A DNA stretch of 64,000 nucleotides from Luzula sylvatica (GCA_946800325.1 OX326960.1:21498150-21562149), one strand, 5' to 3'; shown: positions 10,889 to 23,115, counted from the first letter of the stretch. Notes: generated by a model not told the origin, from the letters alone. Translations and numbers: made by a program.

Positions 10889-12675
10889 CTAACTACTCTC
10901 TTCCTCCTCTAGGTATCTCAAACCTATAGCTTTCGCATGATAATCGTGCTTAGCCTTCGAGAGTGGCTTAGTAAACGGGTCCGCAACATTCCTGTCAGTA
11001 TCAATCTTCTCAATGATCACATCCTTGCGTTGCAAAATCTCACGGATCAAGTGAAACTTTCTGAGTATGTGCTTGGAGCGGTGATGTGCCCTCGGTTCCT
11101 TAGATTGTGCTATTGCTCCCGTATTGTCGCAATACACAACCACCGGTTCCGAAATACTCGGGACTACACCAAGTTCGGTCACAAACTTCTTGATCCAAAC
11201 CGCCTCCTTTGCTGCTTCCGAAGCCGCAATATACTGCGATTCAGTTGTAGAGTCTGCTATCGTGGGTTGTTTGGAGCTTTTCCATACTACCGCACCACCA
11301 TTTAGACAAAACACGTATCCACTTTGTGATCGAAAGTCATCGACACATGTTTGGAAACTGGCGTCGGTATATCCTTCAATAACCAACCCGGATGTCATTC
11401 CACCATAAATTAGAAATTGATCCTTAGTTCTTCGCAAGTACTTAAGGATGTTCTTTACCGCGATCCAATGCATATCCCCTGGATTTGATTGGTAAAGCGA
11501 AACGACGCTCAATTCATACGACACATCGGGGCGCGTACAAATCATGGCATACACAATCGAACCAACTGCCGAAGCGTATGGAACATTATTCATCGCATTC
11601 TTATCCTTGCTCGATGTGGGACATTGAGTTTTAGAATACGTTATGCCACTCGACATTGGAAGAAGACCTTTCTTCGATTCCTGCATTGAAAACCGTTTCA
11701 ACACTTTGTCGATGTACGTGCTTTGACTCAAGCCGAGTAACTTCTTGGATCTATCTCTATAAATCCTCACGCCTAATATATAAGCGGCCTCGCCCAAATC
11801 TTTCATAGCGAAACGAGTATTTAAATACTTTTTAACATCCGTAAGCATCGGAATGTCATTTCCTATGATCAAGATGTCGTCTACATATAGTACAAGAAAT
11901 ACTACACGGCTCCCACTAACCTTCTGGTATACACAAGGTTCTTCTACGTTTTTCACGAAATTATATTCACGTATAACGTCATCAAAACGTATGTTCCAAC
12001 TCCGAGAAGCTTGCTTCAATCCATAAATAGATCGTTGCAACTTGCACACTTTATCCGGACTCTTTGAATCGACAAAACCCTCAGGCTGTGTCATGTACAC
12101 ATCCTCTTCTAAGTTCCCGTTAAGGAATGCGGTTTTGACATCCATTTGCCAAATCTCGTAATCATAATACGCAGAGATAGCAAGTAAGATCCGTATGGAT
12201 TTAAGCATTGCTACGGGAGAAAACGTTTCTTCATAGTCTACACCATGAATTTGTTTGAAACCTTTCGCCACAAGCCGTGCCTTATAAGTGTTCACATTCC
12301 CATCCATGTCGGTTTTCTTCTTGAAAACCCACTTACATCCCACTGGATTAACCCCGGGAGGTGGATCAACCAAGTTCCAAACTTGATTATCGTACATGGA
12401 TTGAATCTCGGATTTCATGGCACATTGCCATTTATTGGAATCCTCGCTTTTCATAGCCTCGCGATAAGATGTCGGTTCATCATCTATGAATTCGACTTCA
12501 TCATCATTTGCCACGATAAAACTATATCGTATAGGCTCTTGACGAATCCTACCCGATCTACGAATTGCGCCTTGTGCACTTGACTCCGGATCCTCAACAT
12601 TTGAGGAAACTGGATCAACGTTTATCGGTTCAACATTCGTTTGCGGGTCTCGAATTTCTTCGAGATCTATCCGCT
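10889..12675 (-). pseudogene. Copia pol fragment: complete RT and RNase H, 5'-truncated
   Basis: A frame of about 595 residues is open from the junction near 12675 to the stop at 10889; its first internal methionine is at 12514. It begins in the integrase-RT linker (GAIRRSGRIRQEPIRYSF) and runs through RT (WKCVFKKKTD-like region, MDVKTAFLNG, YGLKQASRSW, the YVDD box in VLYVDDILIIG). It ends with RNase H (YTDASFQTC, TESQYIAASEA, CDNTGAIA, ADPFTKPL). No stop or frameshift interrupts these domains. Gag, protease and integrase are absent, so as an element gene it is broken. Confidence 0.85.
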
Positions 12676-12680
12676 GCGCC

Positions 12681-12783
12681 TTGCATCGTGCCCTCGATAT
12701 CGAAGCAGGATCTCGGGATTTGGGAACCGGAACGGGCCTTCATATCTGCTGCGCGGGTCCGGGGTCGGGAGTATATCCCTTCA
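12681..12783 (+). repeat. 3' LTR of Copia-A, terminal part
   Basis: It matches the last 101 bp of the 5' LTR (3323-3423), from TTGCATCGTGCCCTCGATAT to the terminal CCCTTCA. The target duplication TGTTC follows at 12784. It closes Copia-A and shows that the inverted sibling lies inside Copia-A, not beside it. Confidence 0.85.
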
Positions 12784-14893
12784 TGTTCTCCATCATCTTC
12801 TTCTCCTCCGTGGTTTTCGGTGACTGCGTCTTGGAGAGTTTGAAATGTGCGCCGAGTGGGCTACTTCTCGGCTTGTCGTCATGTACTCGGAATCGCTCCA
12901 GCACCTTCTTAATGTACTTCTCTTGCGACACTGTGAGAGTACCCTTGCTTCGATTTTGAGTAATCCGCATCCCAAGGATTTGGCTCGCCTCTCCTAAATC
13001 CTTCATTTCAAATCCTCTCGACAACTCCCTCTTGAGCTTGTCGCTCTCCCTCATGTTCACACCTACAATGAGCATATCATCAACATACAAAAGCAAAATA
13101 ATGTATGTTTCTCCACTGCTCTTGTAGTAGCAATAATGGTCGGTGTCACCCCTGCGGAAACCACGACCACACATGAACTTGTCGAACTTCTTGTACCACT
13201 GCCTTGGAGCCTGCTTTAAACCGTACAAACTTTTCGTAAGCATGCACACAAGATCCTCCTTTCCCGGAATCTCGAAACCATTAGGTTGCACCATATATAT
13301 GTCCTCCTCCAAATCACCATGAAGAATCCCGTCTTGACATCCGTTTGCTCGAGGTGCAAATCCTCCGCTGCTACAATACTTTACACCATGCGAATAGTCG
13401 TCAGCTTCACCACCGGCGAGAACACCTCCGTGTAGTCGATTCCCTTCTTCTGAAGAAATCCCTTGACTACCAGCCTCGCCTTCTATCTCTTGCTTCCATC
13501 TGATTTGTCCTTCACTTGGTAGACCCATTTGTTTTGCAGCGCCTTCTTACCATCTGGCTACCGGGTCATTTCCCAACTATTATTCTTCCGGAGAGACGCA
13601 ATCTCCTCTTTCATCGCGCGCTCCCACTTGACCGAATCACCTCCGTGTACCGCCTCTCGGTAGCCTTCTGGTTCACCCGCATCGGTTAGCAGCAAATGAT
13701 GGAATGATGGTGAATAACGGTTTGTAGGCTTAATTATTCGGCTTGATCATCCCAAAATCGTAGTTTCTGGACTTTCGTCTTGCGCGATTTCAGGCACATC
13801 TTCATCCCCATTTTCAGTCACATCCTGGACCGAAAACTCGTCTTCCTCGGGCTCGCTTGACTCGTCATTGCTCGGGACACTCTCCTCCGGTTTCGATTCG
13901 CCTCCGGAACCGAACCTGTTCTTGTAGAGTTTCCCTTCATTAAAGGTTGCGTCTCTTGACCGAATTATTCTTCGACCTTCCTCGATCCAAAATCGATAAC
14001 CGAAGTAATTCGATCCATAACCAATGAACACACATCTTTGGGCCTTCGCGTCTAGTTTGTCCCTCTTCTCTGCGTCTATATGGAGATACGAGATGCTCCC
14101 AAATGACCAAGAGAAATCTTCTTTCCTCTCTATTTCTCTTCAGGTAGCTCAAGGTTGAGGGATTTCATCGGAGTACGATTAATAAGGTACGCGGCCGTGC
14201 TAACCGCATCCGCCCATAGCATCTTCGGCAATCCCGCGTTCAATCGCATCGCCTTTGCCCGTTCATTCAGAGTTTGATTCATGCGTTATGCCACCCCGTT
14301 CTGATGAGGTCGATTTGGAACCGTCCGAATCTGCTTGATTCCTTGAACACATTATCTGACTTTAAGAATTTCAGCTTCCAGTCGGTCTCGGTCTCGACTT
14401 CTGCCTTCCACCTTTTGAACACATAAAACACGTCAAATTTGTGTTTAATAAAATAGATCCATACCTTCCTAGTTGAATCGTCGATAAAGTTGACGTAGTA
14501 TCGTGACCCCCCGATAGACTGGACTAGAGCTGGCCCCCACACGTCCGTATGCACAGGTCTAACTTCCCTATCTTGAGTTCTCGTCCGGCCTTCGAAAACC
14601 GAATCCGTCTTTGCTTGCCGAGCACGCAGTTCTCACAGAAACCGGTTTGTACCGATTTTACCTTCGGTAACAGACCCTTGGAAATCAACACTTGCATCCC
14701 TTCGTGACTCATGTGACCCAGCCAATTGTGCCACAACATCGGATCAGTCGCTGCTCCCGAAAACGCCAAACAATCTCCTTTATTATCGGTAAGATAGAGG
14801 GTTCCCGTCTTCGTACCTCTCGCTATCACCATGGCCCCCCTAACAATCTTTCACGATCCGTTTCCGAACACCGTCTTGTAGCCTTCACCGCCT
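12784..14893 (-). pseudogene. Copia-B RT and integrase region, frameshifted and truncated
   Basis: Read from high to low coordinates, the pieces are as follows. First a pre-integrase zinc motif (WHNWLGHMSHEG ... CENCVLGKQ, about 14590-14740). Then the integrase core start (HTDVWGPA, FIDDSTRKVWIYF, near 14400-14554). Then the linker with GYGSNYFGYRFW (about 13990). Then RT (KFDKFM, LLLYVDDMLIVG with the YVDD box, MKDLGEASQILGM). Frameshifts occur near 13330 and 14330. The RT frame ends at EEKKMMEN, which continues at 2490 once Copia-A is removed. At 14893 the gene is cut by Copia-C, so protease and gag are lost. Confidence 0.85.
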
Positions 14894-15901
14894 TGTTGGG
14901 TATCGTCGTCACTACCGAGCCCCGCGCAACGGATTGTGAGGCCCGGTCCGACCCGATCCCGAGGACCACGTCGTCGACCCGAGCGTATGAATCCTAATCT
15001 ACATGCAACTACCTATGAATATAATGATTATAGACATAGATTCATACCACGTGAAATTGATCATGGTGACGGGTTGATCACGTAGTTGCTGCCCTTTTCG
15101 TTGCTCCAATCCTCGGCAATACGCGCGTTCCATTCCTGTGCGATTCGACACCTTCGACGAAGCTTCGATTTGTCGTATACAACCGGATCTCATCCGGTTC
15201 GTTATTCATCTCGCCCTCGTTTGATCACAAGAGGATTTCAGGTAAAATCCCTCTACTCGTATCCAACTCGAGCTAGCGTCTTTCGGTTACGCGCGATTCC
15301 CCTAAAATCGTCGTAAACTTTCTTGAAAACTCCAATCTCTGATGGTGATTTCAAGTTCTCTCTTTACTTGTCTTACAAGCACACATCAACCCTAGAACAT
15401 TTTTGGCTGGCTCTTAGAGAGAGAAGATCAACAATTGATCTTATATTAACACCATAATTAATGAGTACAAAGAAAACTGCTAATCTGAAATTTGGATCAC
15501 AGTCCGTCATGATGCACAGAATGGTGCGTCATGACGCACTAGTCACGGTTACTAGAAACAACATTTACTCTTGGCCCGTCATGACTGACTATAAAGTGCG
15601 TCATGACTGACCATACAGTCCGTCATGACTGACCATATCGTCCGTCATGACTGACATACTCACAGATTGGTACACATAATTCCCTTTGGTCCGTCATGAC
15701 TGACCATGTTATTTATGTGTAATCTGACAGATTAACTTATTGGTCCGTCATGACTGACCAAACAGTCAGTCATGACTGACCATGTTATTTCTGTCAGATT
15801 TGTATAATCTTATTATGCATCCAATCGTATTGACGAACGCGTACGTTCGTCTATCCTCATGTGTGCAAACTACTAGTTGATCTATAACTGTATTTCCTTC
15901 A
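14894..15901 (-). repeat. 3' LTR of Copia-C
   Basis: A block of about 1008 bp on the minus strand starts TGAAGGAAATACAG at 15901, next to the polypurine tract (plus-strand GTCTCCCAC at 15902). It ends near 14894. It carries GTCATGAC-type repeats, many changed to GTCATGACTGAC (about 15580-15780). It is related to the LTR at 8793-9726 but clearly diverged. The left boundary is set by comparison with 20937. Confidence 0.7.
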
Positions 15902-18900
15902 GTCTCCCACTCAGTTTAAGATCCAACTAAAGAATGCACCAATGTACATCACATGTACACTTATCTTAGAGATTGAAATCAAGCCCGAAATAAGACAACT
16001 ATATGTGTGACCGCGTAGGTTCGTATCAAGCAATGGTAGTAAACTTATTCCAAAGTTTACGGGCTCATGAGAGGGATCTAGGAAGAAATCCATCATAGCT
16101 TTCCCACGTTGAAAACGAAAAATGATGGCGATCATTTATACCCATCTCGAACGGTGGTGTTTAGTTCTCTTGTTCACGATATCCGTCAATCAAAAGGCAT
16201 GGTAATAGGCATCCTTATATTTTGATTGACTATACTTAAATTTCGATACCGAATTGAATCAACAAATACAATCGATATTAACCATTAATATCATTGACTC
16301 TGGCCAGAGATTTTGTTGATCAATTCATCAACAAATACTCGGGTTTGGTCATGTATCCTTGATCCACCACTTCCTTTTGCGATTAATAACCGCAATATAC
16401 TCGCCTCCGTAAATAGAATCATAAACTATTGGTCGTGTGGAACCTTTTCACATAACCGTGTTTTCGTTTAAGCAAAACATGTACACACTTTGTGATCGAA
16501 AGTCATGCTACATATTTGGACGTGCTAAATATTTGGAAATTGCCGTTTTTATAACTCTTTATAACAAATGCCGATAAAATAAAATCCTGAATTCTTTCGC
16601 AAAGTATTCAAGGATAAACTTCATCGCTATCAATACAAATGCCGATGGGTTTAAATATACATAACCATTATGTATATATATGTATAATTATTATACATTC
16701 ACAAGAGTTAGTCTCATGTAATCGCATTACATTCAAACTCGTGTGATTCCCTTGGATTTCGTTGACGGTAAATTAGACGCTACATATGTACGACGTACAG
16801 GCACATACATATCATGACAGATATAATAGATTCTCACATGAAATGTAAAGCATCATATCATTTCTATTTTTGCCCTGCTGGATGTCTCACATCGAGCCAC
16901 AAAAAATTTCTGTCATTCGACATTTTTCACTTTAACTCCTCCAAGGAGTTATATGTTGAAAACTATTTTCAACAATATGTCGATATACGTGCAACGAGGT
17001 ACTTCTTAGATCTATCTTATAGATCTTCACGCTTAATTCATAAGCGGTCTCGCCTAAATCCTTTGTCGTTACAAGAAATATAACGCGGCTCCCACTAACA
17101 TTCATGTGTACACAAAGTTTTCATTCGTTCCGACAATGCTATAACAGTTTATAACTTCGTCAAAATGAATATTCCAATTCCGAGAAGCTTTCCCTAATCC
17201 ATCATATGGATAGTTAAAGCGTGCATATCCTATCCCCGATTCTTATGAATAGACAAAACCGTAAGGTTGTGTCAATTACACATCCTTTCATAAAATTTCT
17301 GTCAAGAAATTCGGTTTTGACATCCATTTTGCCATATCACATAGTCATAATACGCGACCATGGCAAGCAGAATTTCGAGAATAAGAAAGCATGGCAACAT
17401 GCGAAAATGTTTCTTCGTAGTCCGACTATGAAATACTTGAAACTCTTCGCTACGAGCCTCGCTTTGCATATATGCAAATTCCTATCCATGTAGGTTCCTC
17501 ACCTCGAAAATCCATTCACATTTCACGGGTCTAACCCGAAAAGTGATGAAATCAAGTTCCAAACTTGATAACTTGCACGGATTGAATCTCATATTTCATG
17601 ACACCATGCCATGTGGAATCGTTACTTCTCATAGTATCCTTGTAGGATATCGAATCATCATATGATTTCGATCTAGCATCATTAGCCACGATAAATCCGT
17701 ATTTACCGGCTTATGATATAGCCTACTCGATCAACGAAAAAAAATCCTTTGTGTGTTCGACTTGCGTTTATCAACTCTTGATGAAGTCATGTCAACTTTC
17801 ATCGGCACAATGTTCATTTTCATATCTCTAACTCTTTCAACATTTATTCTACTCCTACTAGCCCGCGTAGAGATAAATGGCATCAAGTTCTAAACTTGTG
17901 CGCATTATGTCCTCCTCCAAGAAGGCATCTCTTCGAGCCACGAAAATCTCATTTTCGTCGGGACGTTAGGACTAATACCCTTTAGTTTCCTTAAGGATAT
18001 ATGATAAATGAAAAATTCTCAGATTTAGGATCGAGTTTAACCGAAACAAATTTCGAAATATATTCACATCCTCAAATCTGTACAAATGAAAACTTCGGAA
18101 CCATTCCGATCGATATCTCATATGGCGTCTTTTGTACCGATTAGAAGGTTTATGGTCCATATCTTATATGCAACCATTTATTAGTGCCGTTGTCTCAAGG
18201 ACGTATCCCCAAAACATTTTTGGGAGATCCGTTTGACTTATCATTTATCGAACCATGTCCAACATGCGTTCATTTCCTCTTTTCGAATACATCTCAATGT
18301 TCCGAAATGAAGACAATCGTGAAACGATTACACAATCATAAATGATCATCAATATGAATAACTCAAATATCGCCTCCTCGATCCTATCGAAGCGCGTAGC
18401 TCAAATACTTGCCTCCGCGATCCTATCAAAGGGCTTTGATTTTCTTGCTAAGTCGATTTTGTATTTCGTTTTTGAAACTCTTTGAACCTTTCAAAAGTCT
18501 CCGCTTCAGCACTCATTAAACAGATATTACCGTATCTACTTATCAGAACTTATCGAAACATTTACATCCAAACGTAACAAAATACCGATAGCCTCCTCTT
18601 GTCTCGGAACTTATCGGAACATTTACATCTAAATGTAATTTCCAATAATTCGTTGGATCTTTCTCCAATCTTTGGAGAATGACGCCCTTTGTCGTCTTGC
18701 CTAATAAATAAGTATCGTATTAATCAATTGAATCTAATTCGAATGATTCTAGCAATCCATCACATGTAATCTATATATGTGTATCTCGTTCATATGGCCA
18801 AGACAGCAAAAGCCAAAACAAGCAATCAACTTCTAGGTTTAATCTTCCTCGGATTTCACCGTTCTTTGAGTTATTAGTTTAGACAACTCCTTGTCCGAAC

Positions 18901-20936
18901 TTTCTGTTTGGAAAACATTTTCCCAAAATACCCTTAGACATTTATTACTTTCGATCCCGCCTTTGAATTAGAAGGACGTCCACGCATCTCTATGCTTTGG
19001 ATTCCCCGAATACTCCAAGCATCTCCTATTCAAATTTACATCGCATCTCATGCAACTCCGGGATCGACTTATCTATCGAATACATATGATATTTGGTCAC
19101 GAAGATCAAATCTCGTTCCACCAACACACGAGTGTTAATCAAAGATCCATAAGGCGTCTCAAAATTAACATACTCTTTGAGCCGCATTGAACCATTCAAC
19201 ACGCTCTTTCTCTTGAAACTATTTCATGAGCGTTGTGTTTTACTTTCGTATGCACCCGAATTCTCAAAATAATTTTGAGAAATTTGCGTCTATACATGCC
19301 ACCACAAGGCACATAATATCGTTTGATTCCTTCTTAAATTTTATCGAACCCGGCTTTCTCTAAAGCCAAGCCTCGAGCCCTTAATTTACCATTTCCGTGT
19401 CCAACACGTTCCTTTAAGTCCGAGAACTATTCTTTGACTATCAAGGTTAATTACGGTAATTTCGGCCCAAAAGCCATTTATCATATCGATCTCATCGATA
19501 TATTTGGTGTTGCTTGAAAACATGATTCTAATTGGATGATGAAGATTAAGCTCCTAACCGTGCGTACTTAATATATATGCTTACATGATGAATATATGAA
19601 TGTGTCATTTTTATCGAATGATAACCCTCATACCGATACGGGACTCCAAGTCCATAACACGCAAGACCCATATTTCGCAATCCTCCCACAAGTGACTATG
19701 GCCGACAAATGAGATCTCGCTATTTAGGTAGGATTATATCCAATCGTATCAAATACGACTCTTGAACCTTTATAGAATTTCGGTGATGGATCGTATTATA
19801 TACAATCCCAGTTCCGTGTGTGCCATTCTATCTATGCCCCAAACTCTAATCGGATTAGCTTGGACGGTTAAGTCATAACCATATCCAACGTATCGTTCAA
19901 TTGAACTACTCACGTGCCCGACTATGGCCTGAACCCACGTGAGTCCCCAATTAACGCTTACCACCCGCATCAATACATACAATAATACGTGCCCGACTAT
20001 GGCCTGAAACCACGCACTATGTCATACCAATCTCGATGGTTGTGGACATGGAAGGCATTTCCACGACTTAAGTATTATGAGAGATCATGCCAATGCATGT
20101 TGAATTTTGACATAATCTAATTATATCAATATCACAAGATTTTATTGATCATTAACATTTAATAATCATTTTATATTCAAGTATGAATGATGCCAATTTT
20201 ATCGATATAAAGAACTCAAAATTTCGAACTTCGTAACCAAAGTTATCCCGAAAACAAAAACAGCATCCAGGGGCCATGCAGAATGGTCCAGGGGCGTCGA
20301 AAATTAACCCTGGGGAGTGACTGTCAAGCCCCCATGCATCCCCGCGTCCGTCGTGACTAACTGGACCTTCCGTCGTGACGCATTCCCCGTGGGGACGTGA
20401 AAAATGACTCTGGGGGGTGAATGTCAAGCCCCCAATACGTCCCCTCGCGTCCGTCGTGACGCAGAGAGACCCGTTGTGACGGACGACCCCCCGGGGACGC
20501 AAATAGTGCCCTGGGGACGTGACTTTCACGCCCCCACACATGCCCCTGCATACGCCCCTTGACCCCACGCTCCGTTGCAACTCTGGGGAAGTCCGTTGTG
20601 ACGGACTACCCCACGGGGCGCGAGAAAACCCTCCCCGGGGCGCCATAAATTGCCCCCGGAGCCACAAAAAAATTGATTTTCTGCAGATTTCGCCGTTTCT
20701 TTCGTTTTCGCTCGTTTCCAAAACGATAAATCATGAAACCTTTTCACGATCATTCCAAGATACTCTCAATCAACTTTTGATTGATCTCTAGTGAATTCCA
20801 CTTGTGATTTTAAATAAATCGACGTTCTAAATATCTAGCATCATGCAAACGGATACGAACTTTGATAACCCGTGCGTATATCGAATATACGACTATGATT
20901 CGACCCTCGAATCGATGGTGTTCGCTCTGATACCAC
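15902..20936 (-). pseudogene. Copia-C internal region, heavily decayed
   Basis: No long frames survive, but the order of a complete Copia can be traced by similarity to Copia-A and its sibling: 3' UTR (about 15902-16330), RNase H (16330-16660), RT (16990-17660), integrase (about 18000-18960) and gag (about 19100-19560, with a relic of the EMFQEQERIERFN region near 19220). A leader follows (19560-20923) containing CCGTCGTGACG repeats at 20340-20620. The primer-binding site is at 20924-20935 (GCTCTGATACCA on plus). Many stops and frameshifts make it inactive. Domain limits are approximate. Confidence 0.65.
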
Positions 20937-21310
20937 TGAAGGGAATCGATCCGATCCCGGGCCTGCGCAACGGATATGAAGGCCCGGTCCGGCTCCCAAA
21001 TCCTGAGATCACGCCTCGACTTCGAGAGTACGATGCAAAGTAGGATAGACGATTACCAGCGTGAAATTGATCACGCACGATGGGTTCATCGCTCGCATCC
21101 TTCTCTTCTCCGGTGTCACGTTGGCGATTAGCCCGTCCGTCCCATACCACACGTATCCCACCGTTTGGACTCCATTAACACATCCGTTTTGATCACAACT
21201 AAGAGCCACACGTGCCGCTCCTCTACTCATATCTTATGCCCATGAATGCGTACGTTCGTTTGTCCTTCTACGTACCATTTTAGCATTGATCCAAAACTGT
21301 ATTTCCTTCA
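20937..21310 (-). repeat. 5' LTR of Copia-C, internally deleted
   Basis: On the minus strand it starts TGAAGGAAATACAG at 21310 and ends CCCTTCA at 20937, one base before the primer-binding site. At 374 bp it is about 630 bp shorter than its partner at 14894-15901. The missing part is the segment with the palindrome array. The right flank AGATA does not match the left flank of the element (CGCCT), so no target duplication is present. Confidence 0.75.
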
Positions 21311-22545
21311 AGATAACCTTTCCATATGGTTCGAGAAGTCAAACACCACGCTTGTATTGGCAAGTCCCACATTTCAAACCAAATTTTTAATTGCAACTTG
21401 TTTTCTTTTCCTTCAATCGCATTGCTCCACGGGTATGTTACAAAACCCGCATCATTAAGAATTTTGCAATTCTTCTCGGCGAACTCGGCTCGGTCTATGG
21501 AATCGGGGAGGATGAGGAGGTACTTCTCATTACACCAATATACAAGCTCGAAAGGTTGGGTCCAAATCTCAATTGACCGATATACAATGATGCTTAGCGT
21601 GTCTAGATTGTGATCGGATACAAATCTAGCATCTAAAATCATTGCTTTCCCGAGTCTTTTGGTGCTCTTTGCATGAGCCGGGGTGTTCGGGATATATGCC
21701 TTAGCATTGAGGGGTTTCGGTTTGTCTATTGTCACGGTTGGAGTTGGATCGAAAGGTTTTTTGTATAGTGCCTTACATAGTTTAAACGTATGTCCATTGT
21801 TGCGACAATTTAGACATATTCTCGGGTTCCAACATTCTCCGGTTTCATGTCCATGCCTCATGCATTTTGTGCATAGATCAAACCACGAAGGGTGACTCGG
21901 ATCCGGTGGAAAAGAAGGTCTAATAGAAGAGAAAAGGTTACCCGCAATGTGATTGTTTGGCGAGTGTGGTCTCTTGGTTCCACTAGAGCTTCCTTGCTCT
22001 CTCACTCTTCCCCTTTGAGCTCCATCTCTAGCCGAGGCACCAACAATGGTGGCGGTTTGGGGGCCTCCCCCCTCTTCGTTGATAGGTCTCCATTCATGTG
22101 TTGGGGGCCTAAAGGTAGTTTGATTCCTTCTATTGTGTTGTTCTTGTCCACCATAAAGGTGGGGTTGGGTTGCGAGACCCGCGGCATTGTTAAAACCCGG
22201 TCTCGGATTGGATCCTCTTCCATCTCGGTTGCCTACTCTTTCTACATATTCTCTTCCTTGGTACATATCTCGGTTTGAGGAGTTAGGGTTTGGGCCGGCT
22301 TGGTTTTTGTTTGTGTGAAAATGGTGGGTTGAGGAGTAAGAGTAATGTCTTTTCTTTTGTAAGTATGGAGAGAAAGGATGGGGGAATATCCTATTATTTC
22401 TTTGGATTTGCTTCCAACCCCCTCCAATGTCCACCGCTTGAAGTTTTCTCTTGTTCTTCAATGATTTTGGCACATTTACACATGCACTCTTTCTCTTCTC
22501 CATCTTCTTTTCGGCCACACATCGTATTATGCATTTATTAAGCAT
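21311..22545 (-). CDS. Retroelement gag/ORF1-like protein with zinc knuckles, 3'-truncated
   Basis: An uninterrupted minus-strand frame of about 420 aa, with its last residues inside the Copia-C LTR. The N-terminal third is polar and low-complexity. Around residues 228-260 there are two CCHC-type knuckles (CTKCMRHGHETGEC and CLNCRNNGHTFKLC). The C-terminal part (KYLLILPDSIDRAEFAEKNC ... EMWDLPIQAW) resembles the DUF4283 fold of plant LINE ORF1 proteins. That order is the reverse of the usual DUF4283-then-knuckle layout. The frame is cut at 21310 by Copia-C. The first codons, upstream of about 22525, come from host sequence shared with 58492, so the true start may be the MEKRK methionine near 22500. 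It probably binds nucleic acid; no more specific function is proposed. Confidence 0.55.
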
Positions 22546-22821
22546 TCCAATTTTGACAGTATTAATACAAAATCAAAAATCAAGTATTTTCCCTAGTTAG
22601 TATTTAGTTACAACATGTTTCTAAAAAATTTGAAAATTTTGCAATTTGATAGTATTTGTTCCTCATATTAAATAAAAAATAGTACTTTTGCACATATTAA
22701 TCTTTAATTTTGATTTTTGTTGCTAAAAAATGTAAAATCATATATTTTGTATGTGTTACTTTATTACCATATTTTTTTGAAAATACTTATATTTTGAGTA
22801 TTTTGAATATTAAAGCACATA
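22525..22821 (+). other. GLR upstream block, part 1 (paralogous to 58492-58745)
   Basis: From TATGCATTTATTAAGCATTC to TTTTGAATATTAAAGCAC this AT-rich, non-coding stretch is colinear with 58492-58745. It is the left part of the ancestral sequence upstream of the GLR gene and ends at the Helitron start (A|TC at 22821/22822). Confidence 0.7.
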
Positions 22822-23115
22822 TCTTTAAATAGATATAATTCAAAACATTCTGCTATTTCCTCATTCGGCCACGTCGCCCTCTAATTATGGGCCGTTCGAT
22901 CAACATCCGACGGTCTATAATTGACTGGACGCGGTTTACGTAGACCATGTTATGTTACTATCACATGGTTCATGTGCACCGAGTCCATCCGGACTTAGAA
23001 TAACCTCATCCACTTACACTCCCTTCTTCTCTTCTCTCTTCATTTCGAGCACAGGAAAGAGAAAAAAGAACCCACTCTGAACGAAAACCCTAAAGGGCGA
23101 AAACGTAGAGCAAAT

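Larger units (their letters stand above)
8793..12680 (-). mobile_element. 3' half of a sibling Copia in inverted orientation
   Basis: Read on the minus strand it contains the end of pol (RT and RNase H), a 3' UTR, a polypurine tract and a complete 3' LTR whose last base is 8793. It lacks the 5' LTR, gag, protease and integrase; the pol frame is cut at about 12675-12680. On both sides lie pieces of the Copia-A 3' LTR (ending 8792, resuming 12681). It belongs to the same family as Copia-A. Confidence 0.8.
2496..12783 (+). mobile_element. Copia-A, composite LTR retrotransposon inserted in Copia-B
   Basis: The outer ends are TGAAAGAAATGC at 2496 and CCCTTCA at 12783. They are flanked by the direct repeat TGTTC at 2491-2495 and 12784-12788, a 5-bp Copia target duplication. 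Joining the flanks restores the Copia-B reading frame. Inside are a full 5' LTR, a gag fused to RNase H, a 3' UTR, and a 3' LTR present only as its first 318 bp and last 103 bp. Between those pieces lies 3.9 kb of an inverted sibling element (8793-12680). Protease, integrase and RT are absent from the plus-strand copy, so it is non-autonomous. Confidence 0.85.

Noticed and set aside
20152..20791. Several overlapping frames up to 189 aa with repeated RHDGR/VTTEG-like motifs
   Set aside because: They are translations of the CCGTCGTGACG repeat array in the decayed leader of Copia-C. The same array is non-coding in Copia-A.
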